Part shown: one piece after another, positions 9,884 to 19,080 of the stretch
Layout: each line of letters starts with the position of its first letter
Position numbering within the stretch: position 1 is the stretch's first letter
Origin: Maribacter thermophilus
Lineage (GTDB): Bacteria; Bacteroidota; Bacteroidia; Flavobacteriales; Flavobacteriaceae
Direction: 5' to 3'
Assembly (NCBI RefSeq): GCF_001020565.1
Contig: NZ_LDAS01000001.1
Span: 3,847,002 to 3,911,001, forward strand
DNA: 64,000 bases
Notes under the pieces: model-generated
The model's database searches: none
What the model was told of the DNA's origin: nothing
What the model saw: only the letters and a program-made list of their open reading frames with translations
Program-made: the position numbers and the translations under genes

Positions 9884-10818
9884 TGGCATTTTTAGATACG
9901 AGACACAAAAAAAAATCCTTAACACTTACAACATTGCTTTTAAGTGCATTGTTGCTTATGTTGTTTTATATAGGTCTTACCTATATGGATCCCCCTATAG
10001 AAAATGGTATTTCGGTTAATTTCGGAACTACGGATTTTGGTAGTGGTCGCGTACAACCCAAAGAGAAAATAAAATCGGAACCTGTCGATGCCCCTCCTGT
10101 GGAGCCTACAAAACAAGAAGTTGCCGAAGCTGTTGAAGAAGTGAAAGAGGAGGTTGTGAAGGAAGAAGTGCAAGAGGCGCCTGCCGAAAAAGTACTTACC
10201 CAGGATAATGAGGAGTCTATAAAAATCAAAAAAGCCCAGGAGGCTAAGAAAAAAGCCGATGCGGCAGCGGCCGATGCAAAGCGTAAGGCTGAGGAAGCTG
10301 AAAAAAAAGCAAAAGCTGAAGCGGAGAGAATTGCCCAACAAAAGAGAGATGCCGAAGAGAAGGCAAGAAGAGAGCAAGAAGCTAAGAAGAAAAAGCTAGA
10401 TGAACTTATGGGGGGGTTGAACAAGTCTGATGGTAGTGCATCGGGCAGTGAGGGTGATGATGATAGGGCCGGTGACAAGGGGAGTCCTGATGGGGATCCT
10501 TACGCATCTAGTTATTACGGGAGCCCGGGATCTGGAAGTGGAACCGGAGGATATGGTCTTAACGGCAGGTCTTTGGTGAGCAAGGGCAAGGTGCCACAAG
10601 AATGTAACGAATCGGGTAGAGTAGTGGTCAAGGTGGTGGTTGATAGAAATGGAAAGGTAGTCAGTGCTACCCCAGGGGTTCGTGGAACTACGAATAATAA
10701 CCCGTGCTTGTTGGAGCCCGCTAAAAAAACGGCTTTCATGCATAAATGGAATTTGGATGCCAATGCTCCTAGCCAGCAAATTGGTTTTGTGGTCGTAAAC
10801 TTTAAATTGGGAGAGTGA
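9883..10818 (+). CDS. tonB: TonB-family energy transducer
   Basis: This 311-residue protein would span the periplasm and transmit ExbBD energy to outer-membrane receptors. Residues about 13-33 form the single membrane anchor. A Pro/Glu/Lys region follows, then a strongly charged Ala/Lys/Glu helix (about 115-175) and a Gly/Ser-rich linker. The C-terminal about 90 residues (GRVVVKVVVDRNGKVVSATPG and a closing VVVNFKLGE) resemble a TonB C-terminal fold with two added cysteines. The long charged helix also recalls TolA, so a Tol-like role is possible. The 3' end overlaps folC by four bases (GTGA). Confidence 0.85.
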   Translation: MAFLDTRHKKKSLTLTTLLLSALLLMLFYIGLTYMDPPIENGISVNFGTTDFGSGRVQPKEKIKSEPVDAPPVEPTKQEVAEAVEEVKEEVVKEEVQEAPAEKVLTQDNEESIKIKKAQEAKKKADAAAADAKRKAEEAEKKAKAEAERIAQQKRDAEEKARREQEAKKKKLDELMGGLNKSDGSASGSEGDDDRAGDKGSPDGDPYASSYYGSPGSGSGTGGYGLNGRSLVSKGKVPQECNESGRVVVKVVVDRNGKVVSATPGVRGTTNNNPCLLEPAKKTAFMHKWNLDANAPSQQIGFVVVNFKLGE

Positions 10819-12026
10819 CCTATCAGCAGACCCTAGATTGGATGTTTGCCCAACTTCCAATGTACCAGCAAAAAGGTAAAACGGCCTTTAATGCAAAATT
10901 GAACGGCATTATAAACTTCACGGATTATCTTCATAATCCCCATAAAAACTTTAAGAGCATACATATCGCAGGTACCAATGGTAAGGGCTCCAGTAGTCAT
11001 ATGCTTGCCTCGGTAATGCAGGAAGCCGGTTATAAAGTAGGGTTGTATACGTCACCTCATTTAAAAGATTTTAGAGAACGTATCCGAATTAATGGAGAGC
11101 CCGTTTCCGAAGAATATGTGGTTGGGTTCATAGAAGTTCATAAAGAATTTTTGCAGCATAATAGGCTTTCTTTTTTTGAAATGACGGTAGGGATGTCCTT
11201 TGCTTATTTTTCGCAAGAAGAGGTGGATGTGGCTATTATTGAGGTAGGTCTGGGGGGGAGATTGGATTCTACGAATATTATAGATCCAGAGATGTCTTTG
11301 ATTACCAATATCGGTTTTGATCATACCGATATGTTGGGTGATACTTTAGAGAAGATAGCCTTTGAAAAGGCGGGTATCATAAAAGAAGGCGTGCCAATTG
11401 TTATAAGTGAGTATCAGGCGAAAACGGCTCCTGTTTTCGAGGCTGTGGCCAAATCCAAAAATGCAAAATTGATTTTTGCGGATCATGGGGGGGAATCTGA
11501 ATTCAAAACTTCGTTACAGGGAGATTATCAACAAAAAAATATAAAGGGGGTCCTGGCTGTTTTAAAAGAGTTGCAAGGCTTTAAGATTGATAAGCAGCAT
11601 ATTATAGATGGTCTAATGAAGGTGGTGGAGAACACGGGGTTGTTGGGTAGATGGCAACAACTTGGGGAATATCCAAAGGTGTTGTGTGATACGGCCCATA
11701 ACAAAGAAGGGCTTTTATTGGTGATAGATCAATTGATGAAAGAGAAGTATGAAAAGCTTCACATGGTTTTGGGATTTGTAAAGGATAAGGACCTAGAAGG
11801 TATACTTACATTATTTCCACGTAATGCTACCTACTACTTTTGTAAACCGGAAATTTCAAGAGGATTATCGGCCTCTGTGTTGAAAGAAAAGGCTTTTGGT
11901 CATAATTTATTTGGAGAGGCCTATGAAAGTGTAGAGGAGGCGTATATTGCTGCAAAACAACGAGCTACAAATAAGGATTTAATTTTTGTTGGAGGTAGCA
12001 ATTTTGTGGTGGCGGAAGTTGTGTAA
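10815..12026 (+). CDS. folC: Bifunctional folylpolyglutamate/dihydrofolate synthase
   Basis: This 403-residue cytoplasmic Mur-ligase-family enzyme adds glutamate to (dihydro)folates. The ATP-binding loop GTNGKGSSS lies near residues 53-61. The folate-binding and C-terminal ligase regions follow, with HYTSPHLKDFRERIRI-like family sequence (read here as YTSPHLKDFRERIRI), EVGLGGRLDSTN and DTAHNKEG. It uses a GTG start overlapping the tonB stop by four bases, implying translational coupling. Length is normal. Confidence 0.94.
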   Translation: MTYQQTLDWMFAQLPMYQQKGKTAFNAKLNGIINFTDYLHNPHKNFKSIHIAGTNGKGSSSHMLASVMQEAGYKVGLYTSPHLKDFRERIRINGEPVSEEYVVGFIEVHKEFLQHNRLSFFEMTVGMSFAYFSQEEVDVAIIEVGLGGRLDSTNIIDPEMSLITNIGFDHTDMLGDTLEKIAFEKAGIIKEGVPIVISEYQAKTAPVFEAVAKSKNAKLIFADHGGESEFKTSLQGDYQQKNIKGVLAVLKELQGFKIDKQHIIDGLMKVVENTGLLGRWQQLGEYPKVLCDTAHNKEGLLLVIDQLMKEKYEKLHMVLGFVKDKDLEGILTLFPRNATYYFCKPEISRGLSASVLKEKAFGHNLFGEAYESVEEAYIAAKQRATNKDLIFVGGSNFVVAEVV

Positions 12027-12044
12027 TTTTTTTTGATTTTTTCT

Positions 12045-12074
12045 TTTGGACTATAAAAAACTATTATATATTTG
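12045..12074 (+). promoter_or_regulatory. Promoter of tRNA-Val(TAC)
   Basis: TTTG (12045-12048) and TATATTTG (12067-12074) are spaced by 18 bases and end 11 bases before the tRNA, a good match to the Bacteroidota promoter pattern TTTG/TAnnTTTG. Confidence 0.7.
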
Positions 12075-12085
12075 CACTCCTTTTG

Positions 12086-12160
12086 GGGCTCTTAGCTCAG
12101 TTGGTTCAGAGCACCTGCCTTACAAGCAGGGGGTCACTGGTTCGAATCCAGTAGGGCCCA
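12086..12160 (+). tRNA. tRNA-Val (anticodon TAC)
   Basis: A 75-base cloverleaf folds well: acceptor arms GGGCTCT (12086-12092) and AGGGCCC (12153-12159), anticodon stem CCTGC/GCAGG with loop CTTACAA, giving anticodon TAC (12121-12123), and a T arm ACTGG-TTCGAAT-CCAGT. The discriminator is A12160. The 3' CCA is not encoded. Confidence 0.96.
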
Positions 12161-12167
12161 CAGGAAT

Positions 12168-12197
12168 AAGGCCTTCGTAAATCGAAGGCCTTTTTTT
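12168..12197 (+). terminator. Hairpin terminator after tRNA-Val(TAC)
   Basis: The arms AAGGCCTTCG (12168-12177) and CGAAGGCCTT (12183-12192) pair perfectly around a five-base loop and run into a T tract ending at 12197. It separates the two valine tRNA genes. Confidence 0.88.
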
Positions 12198-12261
12198 ATG
12201 AAATATTGCTTTTTTTAAGTTTTTAGGATTAAAATTATACCCTAACTTAGTTGTGGCATAG

Positions 12262-12336
12262 GGGATATTAGCTCAGTTGGTTTAGAGCGCTGCCTTGACA
12301 GGGCAGAGGTCACTGGTTCGAATCCAGTATATCCCA
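12262..12336 (+). tRNA. tRNA-Val (anticodon GAC), island insertion target
   Basis: The 75-base cloverleaf has acceptor arms GGGATAT (12262-12268) and ATATCCC (12329-12335), anticodon stem CTGCC/GGCAG with loop TTGACAG giving anticodon GAC (12297-12299), and T arm ACTGG-TTCGAAT-CCAGT. CCA is not encoded. Everything from base 12272 onward is repeated at 41808-41872, on the far side of the island, so this is the intact copy at the left junction. A weak -7-like TAACTTAG lies at 12243-12250, 11 bases upstream. Confidence 0.96.
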
Positions 12337-12694
12337 CAGGTTTCTTCGGCAAATGTCTTTTGCCTATTATAATAACTCCAATATTCTTTCCAGTGCCATT
12401 CCCCTTGATCCTTTTATTAGAACAGTAGAGGGTGTCGGTATTTGGATACTCTTGAAATCTTCTTTCAATTTTTCGAACGAACCAAATGTACTAAAGCCAC
12501 AATTTATCTTTTTAAAATTCTCTCCAACCAATACTACGTTCGAGAAACCGAGGTCGGTTGCCAATCTTGCAATGGCATCATGTTCTTGCAGAGAAGAATC
12601 ACCTAGTTCGAACATGTCTCCTAAAAACAATACTTTGTTATCATCATTCATTTTGGAGAAGTTTTCAAGGGCTGCCCTCATGCTTGATGGGTTG
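12272..12694 (+). repeat. Left copy of 423-bp direct repeat (tRNA-Val 3' part + murF 3' end)
   Basis: Bases 12272-12694 match 41808-42230 without gaps. I count three mismatches: 12350 (C versus T), 12556 (G versus C) and 12607 (T versus C). Identity ends abruptly on both sides: on the left within the D arm of the tRNA and on the right after GATGGGTTG in murF. The repeat frames the 29.5-kb island and acts like a pair of attachment sites. Confidence 0.97.
12367..12694 (-). pseudogene. Truncated 3' fragment of murF
   Basis: This fragment encodes the last ~109 residues of MurF, with no N-terminal or central ATP-binding domain. From the Met codon at 12681 onward the 104 encoded residues are identical to the C-terminus of the complete murF at 41903-43180; both nucleotide differences inside it are synonymous. 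It would be easy to annotate it wrongly as a small gene. It is a by-product of the island junction and has no sign of its own promoter. Confidence 0.93.
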
Positions 12695-12761
12695 TCTTTT
12701 TTGAAATCTTCAAGGTGAAATTTTAGATTTTTAGTGTTCTAAATTCGTTTTATAATTAAAA

Positions 12762-12794
12762 ATGTTTTTTTATTAATAAAAAATCATATATTTG
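12762..12794 (+). promoter_or_regulatory. Palindromic operator overlapping promoter of the dehydratase gene
   Basis: Bases 12762-12787 form a 26-bp inverted repeat in which 12 of 13 base pairs match; the left half reads ATGTTTTTTTATT and the right half AATAAAAAATCAT. It runs straight into a -7-like TATATTTG (12787-12794). The core ATGTTTTTTTATTAA and TATATTTG recur at 21791-21824 beside the gntR gene with spacing differing by one base. This suggests a binding site for the island's GntR protein that covers the -33 region, as a repressor site would. The leader to the dehydratase start is about 150 bases; the stretch 12695-12953 holds nothing else recognisable. Confidence 0.55.
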
Positions 12795-12953
12795 TTTGGG
12801 TATGTAGGTATGGTTTGGATTTGAAAAAGGAATGTAAAGAGTTGTATTCGTCTAGTTGAGGGAAAAATTTGGGTTATTCAAATACAATGTTGGTTTGTTC
12901 AATTAAGAATTGATTAATGAGTACTTAAGTAAAATATTATATAGTTAGAGAAG

Positions 12954-14660
12954 ATGGCATTAAGAAGTAGAAATTGGTTTGGTCGTAAAGGTAAGGATGG
13001 GTTTATTTATAGAGCATGGATGAAGAATCAGGGTATTCCGGATTTTGAGTTCGATGGCAAACCAATTATTGGCATTTGTAATACCTGGTCAGAACTTACG
13101 CCGTGCAATGCACATTTTAGACAATTGGCCGAGTCCGTAAAACGGGGTATTTTAGAGGCTGGTGGATTTCCTGTGGAATTTCCTGTTATGTCTTTGGGAG
13201 AAACCTTAATGAAACCTACGGCCATGCTCTATAGAAATCTTGCCAGTATGGACGTGGAAGAGAGTATTAGGGCCAACCCTATAGATGGGGTAGTACTTTT
13301 GTGTGGTTGTGATAAAACAACACCTTCTTTGGTGATGGGGGCTTGTAGTGTAGATATACCTACAATAGTGGTCTCTGGTGGCCCTATGCTCACGGGTAAA
13401 TATAAAGGTAAAAGTATAGGTACTAGTGATGTTTGGAGATTTCATGATGATGTTAGAGAGGGAAAGCTTGATGAATCGGAATTAAGAAATATAGAGGCTT
13501 CTATGTGTCGTAGTAATGGTACTTGTGCTGTAATGGGTACCGCATCTTCCATGGCCTGTATGGTGGAGGCTCTTGGATTAAGCTTACCTGAGAATGCTGC
13601 AATACCAGCAGCTGATTCAAGGAGAAAGGTCTTGGCGCAATTATCTGGTAATCGTATAGTTGAAATGGTTCGCGAAGATGTAAGGTTGTCTGATATTTTA
13701 ACACCTAAGGCTTTTGAAAATGCTATTACCGTTAATGCGGCTATTGGTGGGTCTACAAATTTTGTTATTCATCTTCTCGCCATAGCAGGAAGAATTGGTG
13801 TTTCGTTAGATCTTGAAGATTTTAATCGGATATCGGCCAATGTTCCTCTTATAGTTAATCTACAGCCTTCTGGAAAGTATTTTATGGAGGATCTTTTTTA
13901 TGCAGGTGGCCTTCCGGCCGTTCTGAAGGAGTTGCAGAACTATTTGCATGTGGATTGTATTACTGTCAACGGAAAGACCATAGGGGAAAATTTTGAAGGG
14001 GCAGAGAATAATGATAAAGATGTAATTGCGGAAGTGATAAATCCATTTAATAATTCCACTGGCTTGGCCATTCTTACCGGAAACCTGTGTGAAAATGGTG
14101 CAGTGATAAAACCTTCAGCAGCAAGTGATCATTTAATGAAGCATAAAGGTAAAGCTGTCGTATTTGAAAATATAGAAGATTTTAAAGCAAGAATAGATTC
14201 AGATGAGCTAGAAGTGGATGAAGATAGTGTGTTGGTGCTGAAGAATGTAGGGCCTAAAGGCTACCCGGGTATGCCAGAGGTTGGTAATATGGGGATACCT
14301 AAAAAGCTTTTAAAACAAGGAGTGAAAGATATGGTACGCATTTCAGATGGACGTATGAGCGGTACTGCTTTTGGTACTGTTGTGCTCCATGTTTCTCCGG
14401 AAGCAGCAGTTGGGGGTAATTTTTCTGTTATTCAGAACGGGGACGTTATTATTTTGGATATTCCAAATCGTAGTCTAACGGTTGATTTGAGCGATGAAGA
14501 ACTTAATGAAAGGAAGCGAAAAAAAGAGGCTCAACCATTAGTTGCGGATAGAGGTTATGTCAGCCTTTATGTTAACAATGTACAACAAGCACATTTAGGC
14601 GCTGATATGGATTTCTTGGTCGGTAAATCGGGAGATGAAGTTCCGAGAGATTCCCACTAA
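12954..14660 (+). CDS. IlvD/EDD-family sugar-acid dehydratase
   Basis: This 568-residue cytoplasmic Fe-S dehydratase would convert an aldonic acid to its 2-keto-3-deoxy acid. The three likely cluster cysteines are C51 (NTWSELTPCNAH), C119 (CGCDKTTPS) and C191 (CRSNGTCAVMG), with spacing close to that of L-arabinonate and D-xylonate dehydratases in the family. The wording GICNTWSELTPCNAHF favours sugar-acid dehydratases over the branched-chain amino acid enzyme IlvD. The substrate (arabinonate, fuconate, rhamnonate, xylonate or another) cannot be read from sequence. The FAH hydrolase downstream and SDR genes 7.5 kb away complete a non-phosphorylative route. It is the first gene of the island and sits behind the candidate GntR operator. 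Confidence 0.85.
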   Translation: MALRSRNWFGRKGKDGFIYRAWMKNQGIPDFEFDGKPIIGICNTWSELTPCNAHFRQLAESVKRGILEAGGFPVEFPVMSLGETLMKPTAMLYRNLASMDVEESIRANPIDGVVLLCGCDKTTPSLVMGACSVDIPTIVVSGGPMLTGKYKGKSIGTSDVWRFHDDVREGKLDESELRNIEASMCRSNGTCAVMGTASSMACMVEALGLSLPENAAIPAADSRRKVLAQLSGNRIVEMVREDVRLSDILTPKAFENAITVNAAIGGSTNFVIHLLAIAGRIGVSLDLEDFNRISANVPLIVNLQPSGKYFMEDLFYAGGLPAVLKELQNYLHVDCITVNGKTIGENFEGAENNDKDVIAEVINPFNNSTGLAILTGNLCENGAVIKPSAASDHLMKHKGKAVVFENIEDFKARIDSDELEVDEDSVLVLKNVGPKGYPGMPEVGNMGIPKKLLKQGVKDMVRISDGRMSGTAFGTVVLHVSPEAAVGGNFSVIQNGDVIILDIPNRSLTVDLSDEELNERKRKKEAQPLVADRGYVSLYVNNVQQAHLGADMDFLVGKSGDEVPRDSH

Positions 14661-14865
14661 TCGGCGAACTATACCTTCATATTATTCTAAAGATTATTGT
14701 TAATATGGCCTTGTGTGTTGCTAGGCTGTCTGTTGTGTGTAGCTATATTTCTCGATGTTTTGGAGGCTTTGTATTTAAATAAGAAAATGGGGGAAGAATT
14801 TTGAGGTAATTACATGGCCCTAAAGTATTGTGGATAAAATAAAAACTAATAAATAAAACATAAGG

Positions 14866-15714
14866 ATGAAATTAATTCGATTTGGGGAGATTGGCAATGA
14901 AAAACCAGGTGTATTGATAGATGGAAAACGTAAAGATCTTTCTTCGGTTTTTAATGACTGGGACAACAATTTTTTTCAGAATAAAGGAATTGACAGATTA
15001 AAAGAGATGATGCCGGACATTGATTCATTTCCCGCTATAAAGGATTCTGAACGTTGGGGTGCTTGTGTGGCGCGTCCTGGTAAGGTTATATGTGTTGGAT
15101 TGAATTATTCTGATCACGCCGAAGAGTCCGGGATGGCTATTCCCAAAGAGCCAATAATTTTTCAAAAAGGGTCGAATACGGTAGTAGGACCTTATGATGA
15201 TATAATAATTCCCAGAAATAGCGAATGCACTGATTGGGAGGTTGAGTTAGGCATTGTTGTTGGAAAGAATGCTAGGTATCTCAAAAGTGTGGATGAGGCT
15301 AATGAATATATAGGGGGGTATTGTGTTTCTCACGATGTTTCAGAAAGAGCCTTTCAGTTAGAAAGGGGAGGGCAGTGGACAAAAGGCAAATCTTGTGATA
15401 ATTTCAATCCCATTGGCCCTTTTTTAGTGACCCCAGACGAAATAGAAAATGTAAACGACTTATCCATGCAATTATATGTTAATGATAAGTTGATGCAGAA
15501 CGGAAGTACAAAATATATGATTTTTAACTGTGATAATATTATCTACTATTTATCGCAGTTTATGACCCTTGAAGCAGGGGATATAATTAATACGGGAACT
15601 CCGCCTGGAGTAGGTTTTGGGATGAAACCTCCAGTTTACTTAAAAAAAGACGATGTGGTCCGAATTATGATTGAAGGACTCGGGGAGCAAAAACAAACTT
15701 GTGTCAATGCATGA
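14866..15714 (+). CDS. Fumarylacetoacetate hydrolase (FAH) family protein, likely 2,4-diketo-3-deoxy sugar-acid hydrolase
   Basis: The 282-residue protein has an FAH fold with the divalent-metal ligands E125, E127 (TDWEVELG) and D157 (SHDVSER) and the family strings GLNYSDHAEESG, KGSNTVVGPYDDI and GDIINTGTPPGVGFG. Close relatives include 2,4-diketo-3-deoxy-L-fuconate/L-rhamnonate hydrolases, which yield pyruvate plus lactate, or glycolate with pentose-derived acids. That role fits the dehydratase before it and the SDR genes later in the island. Such proteins are often labelled ureidoglycolate lyase, which the context does not support. It lies about 205 bases after the dehydratase gene. Confidence 0.8.
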   Translation: MKLIRFGEIGNEKPGVLIDGKRKDLSSVFNDWDNNFFQNKGIDRLKEMMPDIDSFPAIKDSERWGACVARPGKVICVGLNYSDHAEESGMAIPKEPIIFQKGSNTVVGPYDDIIIPRNSECTDWEVELGIVVGKNARYLKSVDEANEYIGGYCVSHDVSERAFQLERGGQWTKGKSCDNFNPIGPFLVTPDEIENVNDLSMQLYVNDKLMQNGSTKYMIFNCDNIIYYLSQFMTLEAGDIINTGTPPGVGFGMKPPVYLKKDDVVRIMIEGLGEQKQTCVNA

Positions 15715-15916
15715 TTTTGGCGATTTTTTTATCAAAATTTTAATCAGGTAAAATATTATCCTTGAAGATACTGGGCTTATGTGGGGGCTATGACATTCTT
15801 TTTGAAATTTATTTTTATGTCTTTATAAATTATTTCTTCATGGATGAGGTGATTTTTGTTAGGGTATGTAATTAAGATAGCAGTCTGGGAGGTAAATAAA
15901 TAAAATAAATAATTGA

Positions 15917-18900
15917 ATGAAAACATATTTTGGAATGAAGGGGAAAATCGTTCTTAATCGATGTAAGATACTCTTGATTTTTTTGATATTAATGGGTGCT
16001 TGTAAATCAGAGGTGAGGGATTCTGGCATTGATTATGAAAATTTATCTGATGAGGAAAAAAGAATGCCAGAGAATGCTCTGTTATCTATGGAAGTTGCCG
16101 ATAGTTTACAAATGCAACTTTTTGCTTCAGAGCCGATGATCGGCAATCCTACTAATATAGCGATTGATTCTAAGGGAAGAATATGGTTGTGTGAAGGGAA
16201 GAACTATAGATTATCGGTAAACCCTAAAAATGCCTATGATAAAAAAGGAGATAGAATATTAATTCTAGAAGATTCTAATGGTGACGGTAAAGCAGATAAA
16301 TCAAAGGTTTTTTATCAAGGGGAAGATGTTAATTCGGCCTTGGGAATTGTAGTGCTGGGGAATAGGGTTATTGTATCTGCAAGTCCTAACATTTTAGTCT
16401 TTACCGATGAGAATGAAGATGATGTTCCGGACAAAAAGGAAATAATGTTTACAGGAATAGGTGGGGTTGATCATGATCATGGAGCGCACGCTGTTGTTTT
16501 TGGAGCTGATGGAAGGTTATATTTTAATTATGGCAACAAGGGACAATATTTGACTTCTGAAGATGGAAGTGTAATAAAGGATATACATGGAGAAGAAATC
16601 GATGCTTCTAGAAACCCATATCAAGAAGGCATGGCTTTTAGATGCGAACAGGACGGTTCACGGGTAGAGGTGATTGGAGATAACTTTAGAAATCCTTATG
16701 AGCTAGCTGTTGATTCTTACGGTAGTATATGGCAATCCGACAATGACGATGATGGAAATAGGGGTGTTCGGATCAATTATCTTATGGAATATGGAAATTA
16801 CGGATACAAAGATAGAATTACTGGGGCCAATTGGAGGGAGCGTAGGCCTGGTTGGAGCGATTCTATACCGTTGAGGCACTGGCATTTAAATGACCCGGGG
16901 ACCGTCCCCAATATGTTGCAGACCGGATCGGGTTCTCCTTGTGGGATGATTGTTTATGAAGGGGATGTGTTGCCTGATCTATACAAGGATCAATTAATTC
17001 ATTGTGAGCCTGGCCATAATGTAGTGCGTTCTTATATAATGAAAAATGAGGGAGCTGGTTATAGCGCTTCTATTAAGAATATAGTTAAGAGCAAAGATGA
17101 TTGGTTTAGGCCAGATGATGTGGCAGAGGCACCTGATGGGTCATTGTTTGTTTCCGATTGGTATGATGGTGGTGTAGGCGGACATAAGGCGGAAGATATT
17201 TTTCGTGGAAGAATATATCGTGTTTCTACTCGTAAAGAGTATAGTTTGCCAAAATTTGATTTTACAACAGCAGATGGGGCGGCAAAGGGATTGACTTCTG
17301 GTAATATGGATGTCTTTTTTCGTTCCTGGCAAAAACTACGTCAAATGGGGGAAGAAGCGGAGCCCTACTTAAACTTGTTGATTTCAAAGGGAGGTATTGC
17401 AAAAGCCCGAGCATTATGGTTAGGTGCAAGGATACCCAATAGAAGTTCTTTTTATATTGATATGGCATTGGCCGATGACGATCCTAAGATTCGTGTTCAG
17501 GGAATTCGTATGGCTAGATATTTTTCAGCAGATAATATAACAGGTTATGTGGAGAAGATAATAAAGGATGCATCGGTACAGGTAAGAAGGGAAGCGGCAA
17601 TTGCTTTAAGGTATATAGGGTCAAAGGAAGCGGCATTGTTATGGGCCAATTTAGCCACACAACATAAAGAAGGTGATAGATGGGAGTTGGAGGCTTTGGG
17701 AATAGGAGGCGATAAGTTTGCGGATCTTTATTTTTCTGCTTGGAAAAATATGGTAGGCAACATATGGAAAAGTCCAGAGGGGGCGGAAATAGTTTGGAGG
17801 ATAAACGCAAAGGAAACAGTGCCATTGATGATTGATTTGATAAAAGATAAAAATGTTGATCCTGCTAAAATTCCTTCATATTTCAGGGCATTTCATTTTA
17901 AGGAACACCCACTAAAAAACCAAATGTTGCTTTCAATGTTAAATGTTGATCATCCGCAAGATAAAATGATAAGGGCCTATGCCGTAGGTCAACTGGATAA
18001 AGACTTTGTAAATAGTTCACCTGAGAGCATTAGGTTGGTAAAAAAAATATTGCCATCAATAGAAGGTACTCAAGAATGGATGATGATTGTAAAGAATCTT
18101 AATGTTCAAGGGCAAGAGAAAAAGTTGTTTGACTTGATGATTAGTGATGCGGAAAATTCATTGAGGACAGAGGCTGCACAGTATCTATTCGAGTCGGGAG
18201 GTGAATCCATTGTTGAAAATTATCTTAATTCAGATGTCGGGTATAACGAAAAGAATGCGGTTATGAATATTTTAGGAGGGGTAAACAGTATTAAGGCCAT
18301 GGGGTTTATGGAAAGGTGTTTGGTTCAAAATAAATTCCAGCCCATTCTTATGAAAAAAGTTATCGAGGCACTTGGGAATACCCGTAGAGGGCAAAATAGG
18401 TTGTTCGGTCTTTTAAAACAAGATAAGTTGAATGGAGAGCTTAAGTCCGCAGCCGCTTTAAAATTGATGTCAAGTAGTATAGACAGGATAAGGGAGGGAG
18501 CTCTTAAATACCTGGACACGGATAATAATATTTCTCAGGATATTGAAGTGTTGATGAAGAAGGAAGGAAATCCTATTGAAGGAAAAATCGTTTATAATAA
18601 ATATTGTATCTCTTGCCATGTAGCGGAAGAAGAGGGGGGTGATTTCGGTCCCGCACTATCTGATATTGGAAATAAACTTTCCAGAGGGTTTTTGTATTCT
18701 TCCATTATCAACCCAAGTGAGGGAATCAATTTTGGTTACGAAGGATATACCGTAAAGCTAAAAGATGGAGGTAGGTTAAACGGATATATTTTAGGGAGAA
18801 GTGAGACAGATATTACGATAAAGATGATGGGGGCGACTACCAAGGTTATTCCAGAGGAGAATATAGAAAGTATAGAGGAAATGAAAAATTCGCTTATGCC

Positions 18901-18976
18901 AGAAGGCCTTGATAAAGTAATGAAAGAAGGTGAACTGGTAGACTTGATTGCCTATTTGGAAACTTTAAAAGTCTAG
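15917..18976 (+). CDS. PVC-type haem-binding lipoprotein: beta-propeller, HEAT-like repeats and cytochrome c domain
   Basis: This 1019-residue protein is exported as a lipoprotein: the N-terminus has a hydrophobic stretch and lipobox LMGAC with the cysteine at about residue 30. Residues about 50-430 resemble the propeller of membrane-bound dehydrogenase-domain proteins (NPTNIAIDSKGRIWLCEG, DHDHGAHAVVFGADGRLYF, APDGSLFVSDWYDGG). Alpha-helical HEAT-like repeats follow to about 860. A c-type haem motif CISCH is at 897-901, within a domain that contains GDFGPALSDIGNKL. Related proteins are common in Planctomycetes and marine Bacteroidota. The substrate is unknown. An electron-transfer sugar dehydrogenase in the periplasm is an inference. 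A later start at 15935 would also keep the signal peptide. Confidence 0.75.
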   Translation: MKTYFGMKGKIVLNRCKILLIFLILMGACKSEVRDSGIDYENLSDEEKRMPENALLSMEVADSLQMQLFASEPMIGNPTNIAIDSKGRIWLCEGKNYRLSVNPKNAYDKKGDRILILEDSNGDGKADKSKVFYQGEDVNSALGIVVLGNRVIVSASPNILVFTDENEDDVPDKKEIMFTGIGGVDHDHGAHAVVFGADGRLYFNYGNKGQYLTSEDGSVIKDIHGEEIDASRNPYQEGMAFRCEQDGSRVEVIGDNFRNPYELAVDSYGSIWQSDNDDDGNRGVRINYLMEYGNYGYKDRITGANWRERRPGWSDSIPLRHWHLNDPGTVPNMLQTGSGSPCGMIVYEGDVLPDLYKDQLIHCEPGHNVVRSYIMKNEGAGYSASIKNIVKSKDDWFRPDDVAEAPDGSLFVSDWYDGGVGGHKAEDIFRGRIYRVSTRKEYSLPKFDFTTADGAAKGLTSGNMDVFFRSWQKLRQMGEEAEPYLNLLISKGGIAKARALWLGARIPNRSSFYIDMALADDDPKIRVQGIRMARYFSADNITGYVEKIIKDASVQVRREAAIALRYIGSKEAALLWANLATQHKEGDRWELEALGIGGDKFADLYFSAWKNMVGNIWKSPEGAEIVWRINAKETVPLMIDLIKDKNVDPAKIPSYFRAFHFKEHPLKNQMLLSMLNVDHPQDKMIRAYAVGQLDKDFVNSSPESIRLVKKILPSIEGTQEWMMIVKNLNVQGQEKKLFDLMISDAENSLRTEAAQYLFESGGESIVENYLNSDVGYNEKNAVMNILGGVNSIKAMGFMERCLVQNKFQPILMKKVIEALGNTRRGQNRLFGLLKQDKLNGELKSAAALKLMSSSIDRIREGALKYLDTDNNISQDIEVLMKKEGNPIEGKIVYNKYCISCHVAEEEGGDFGPALSDIGNKLSRGFLYSSIINPSEGINFGYEGYTVKLKDGGRLNGYILGRSETDITIKMMGATTKVIPEENIESIEEMKNSLMPEGLDKVMKEGELVDLIAYLETLKV

Positions 18977-19080
18977 TTTTAATATATGCTAAAATGTTAT
19001 TGTGGAGTATCTGAAAAAAAAAGAGGGGTACAGTTTGCAGCGATCATAACACAGAAAAAAGTAATAGAATAGTTTATAAA

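Noticed and set aside
12353..12718. 121-codon plus-strand frame (and its copy at 41889-42239)
   Set aside because: It is the antisense shadow of the murF 3' end; it appears twice only because the repeat does.
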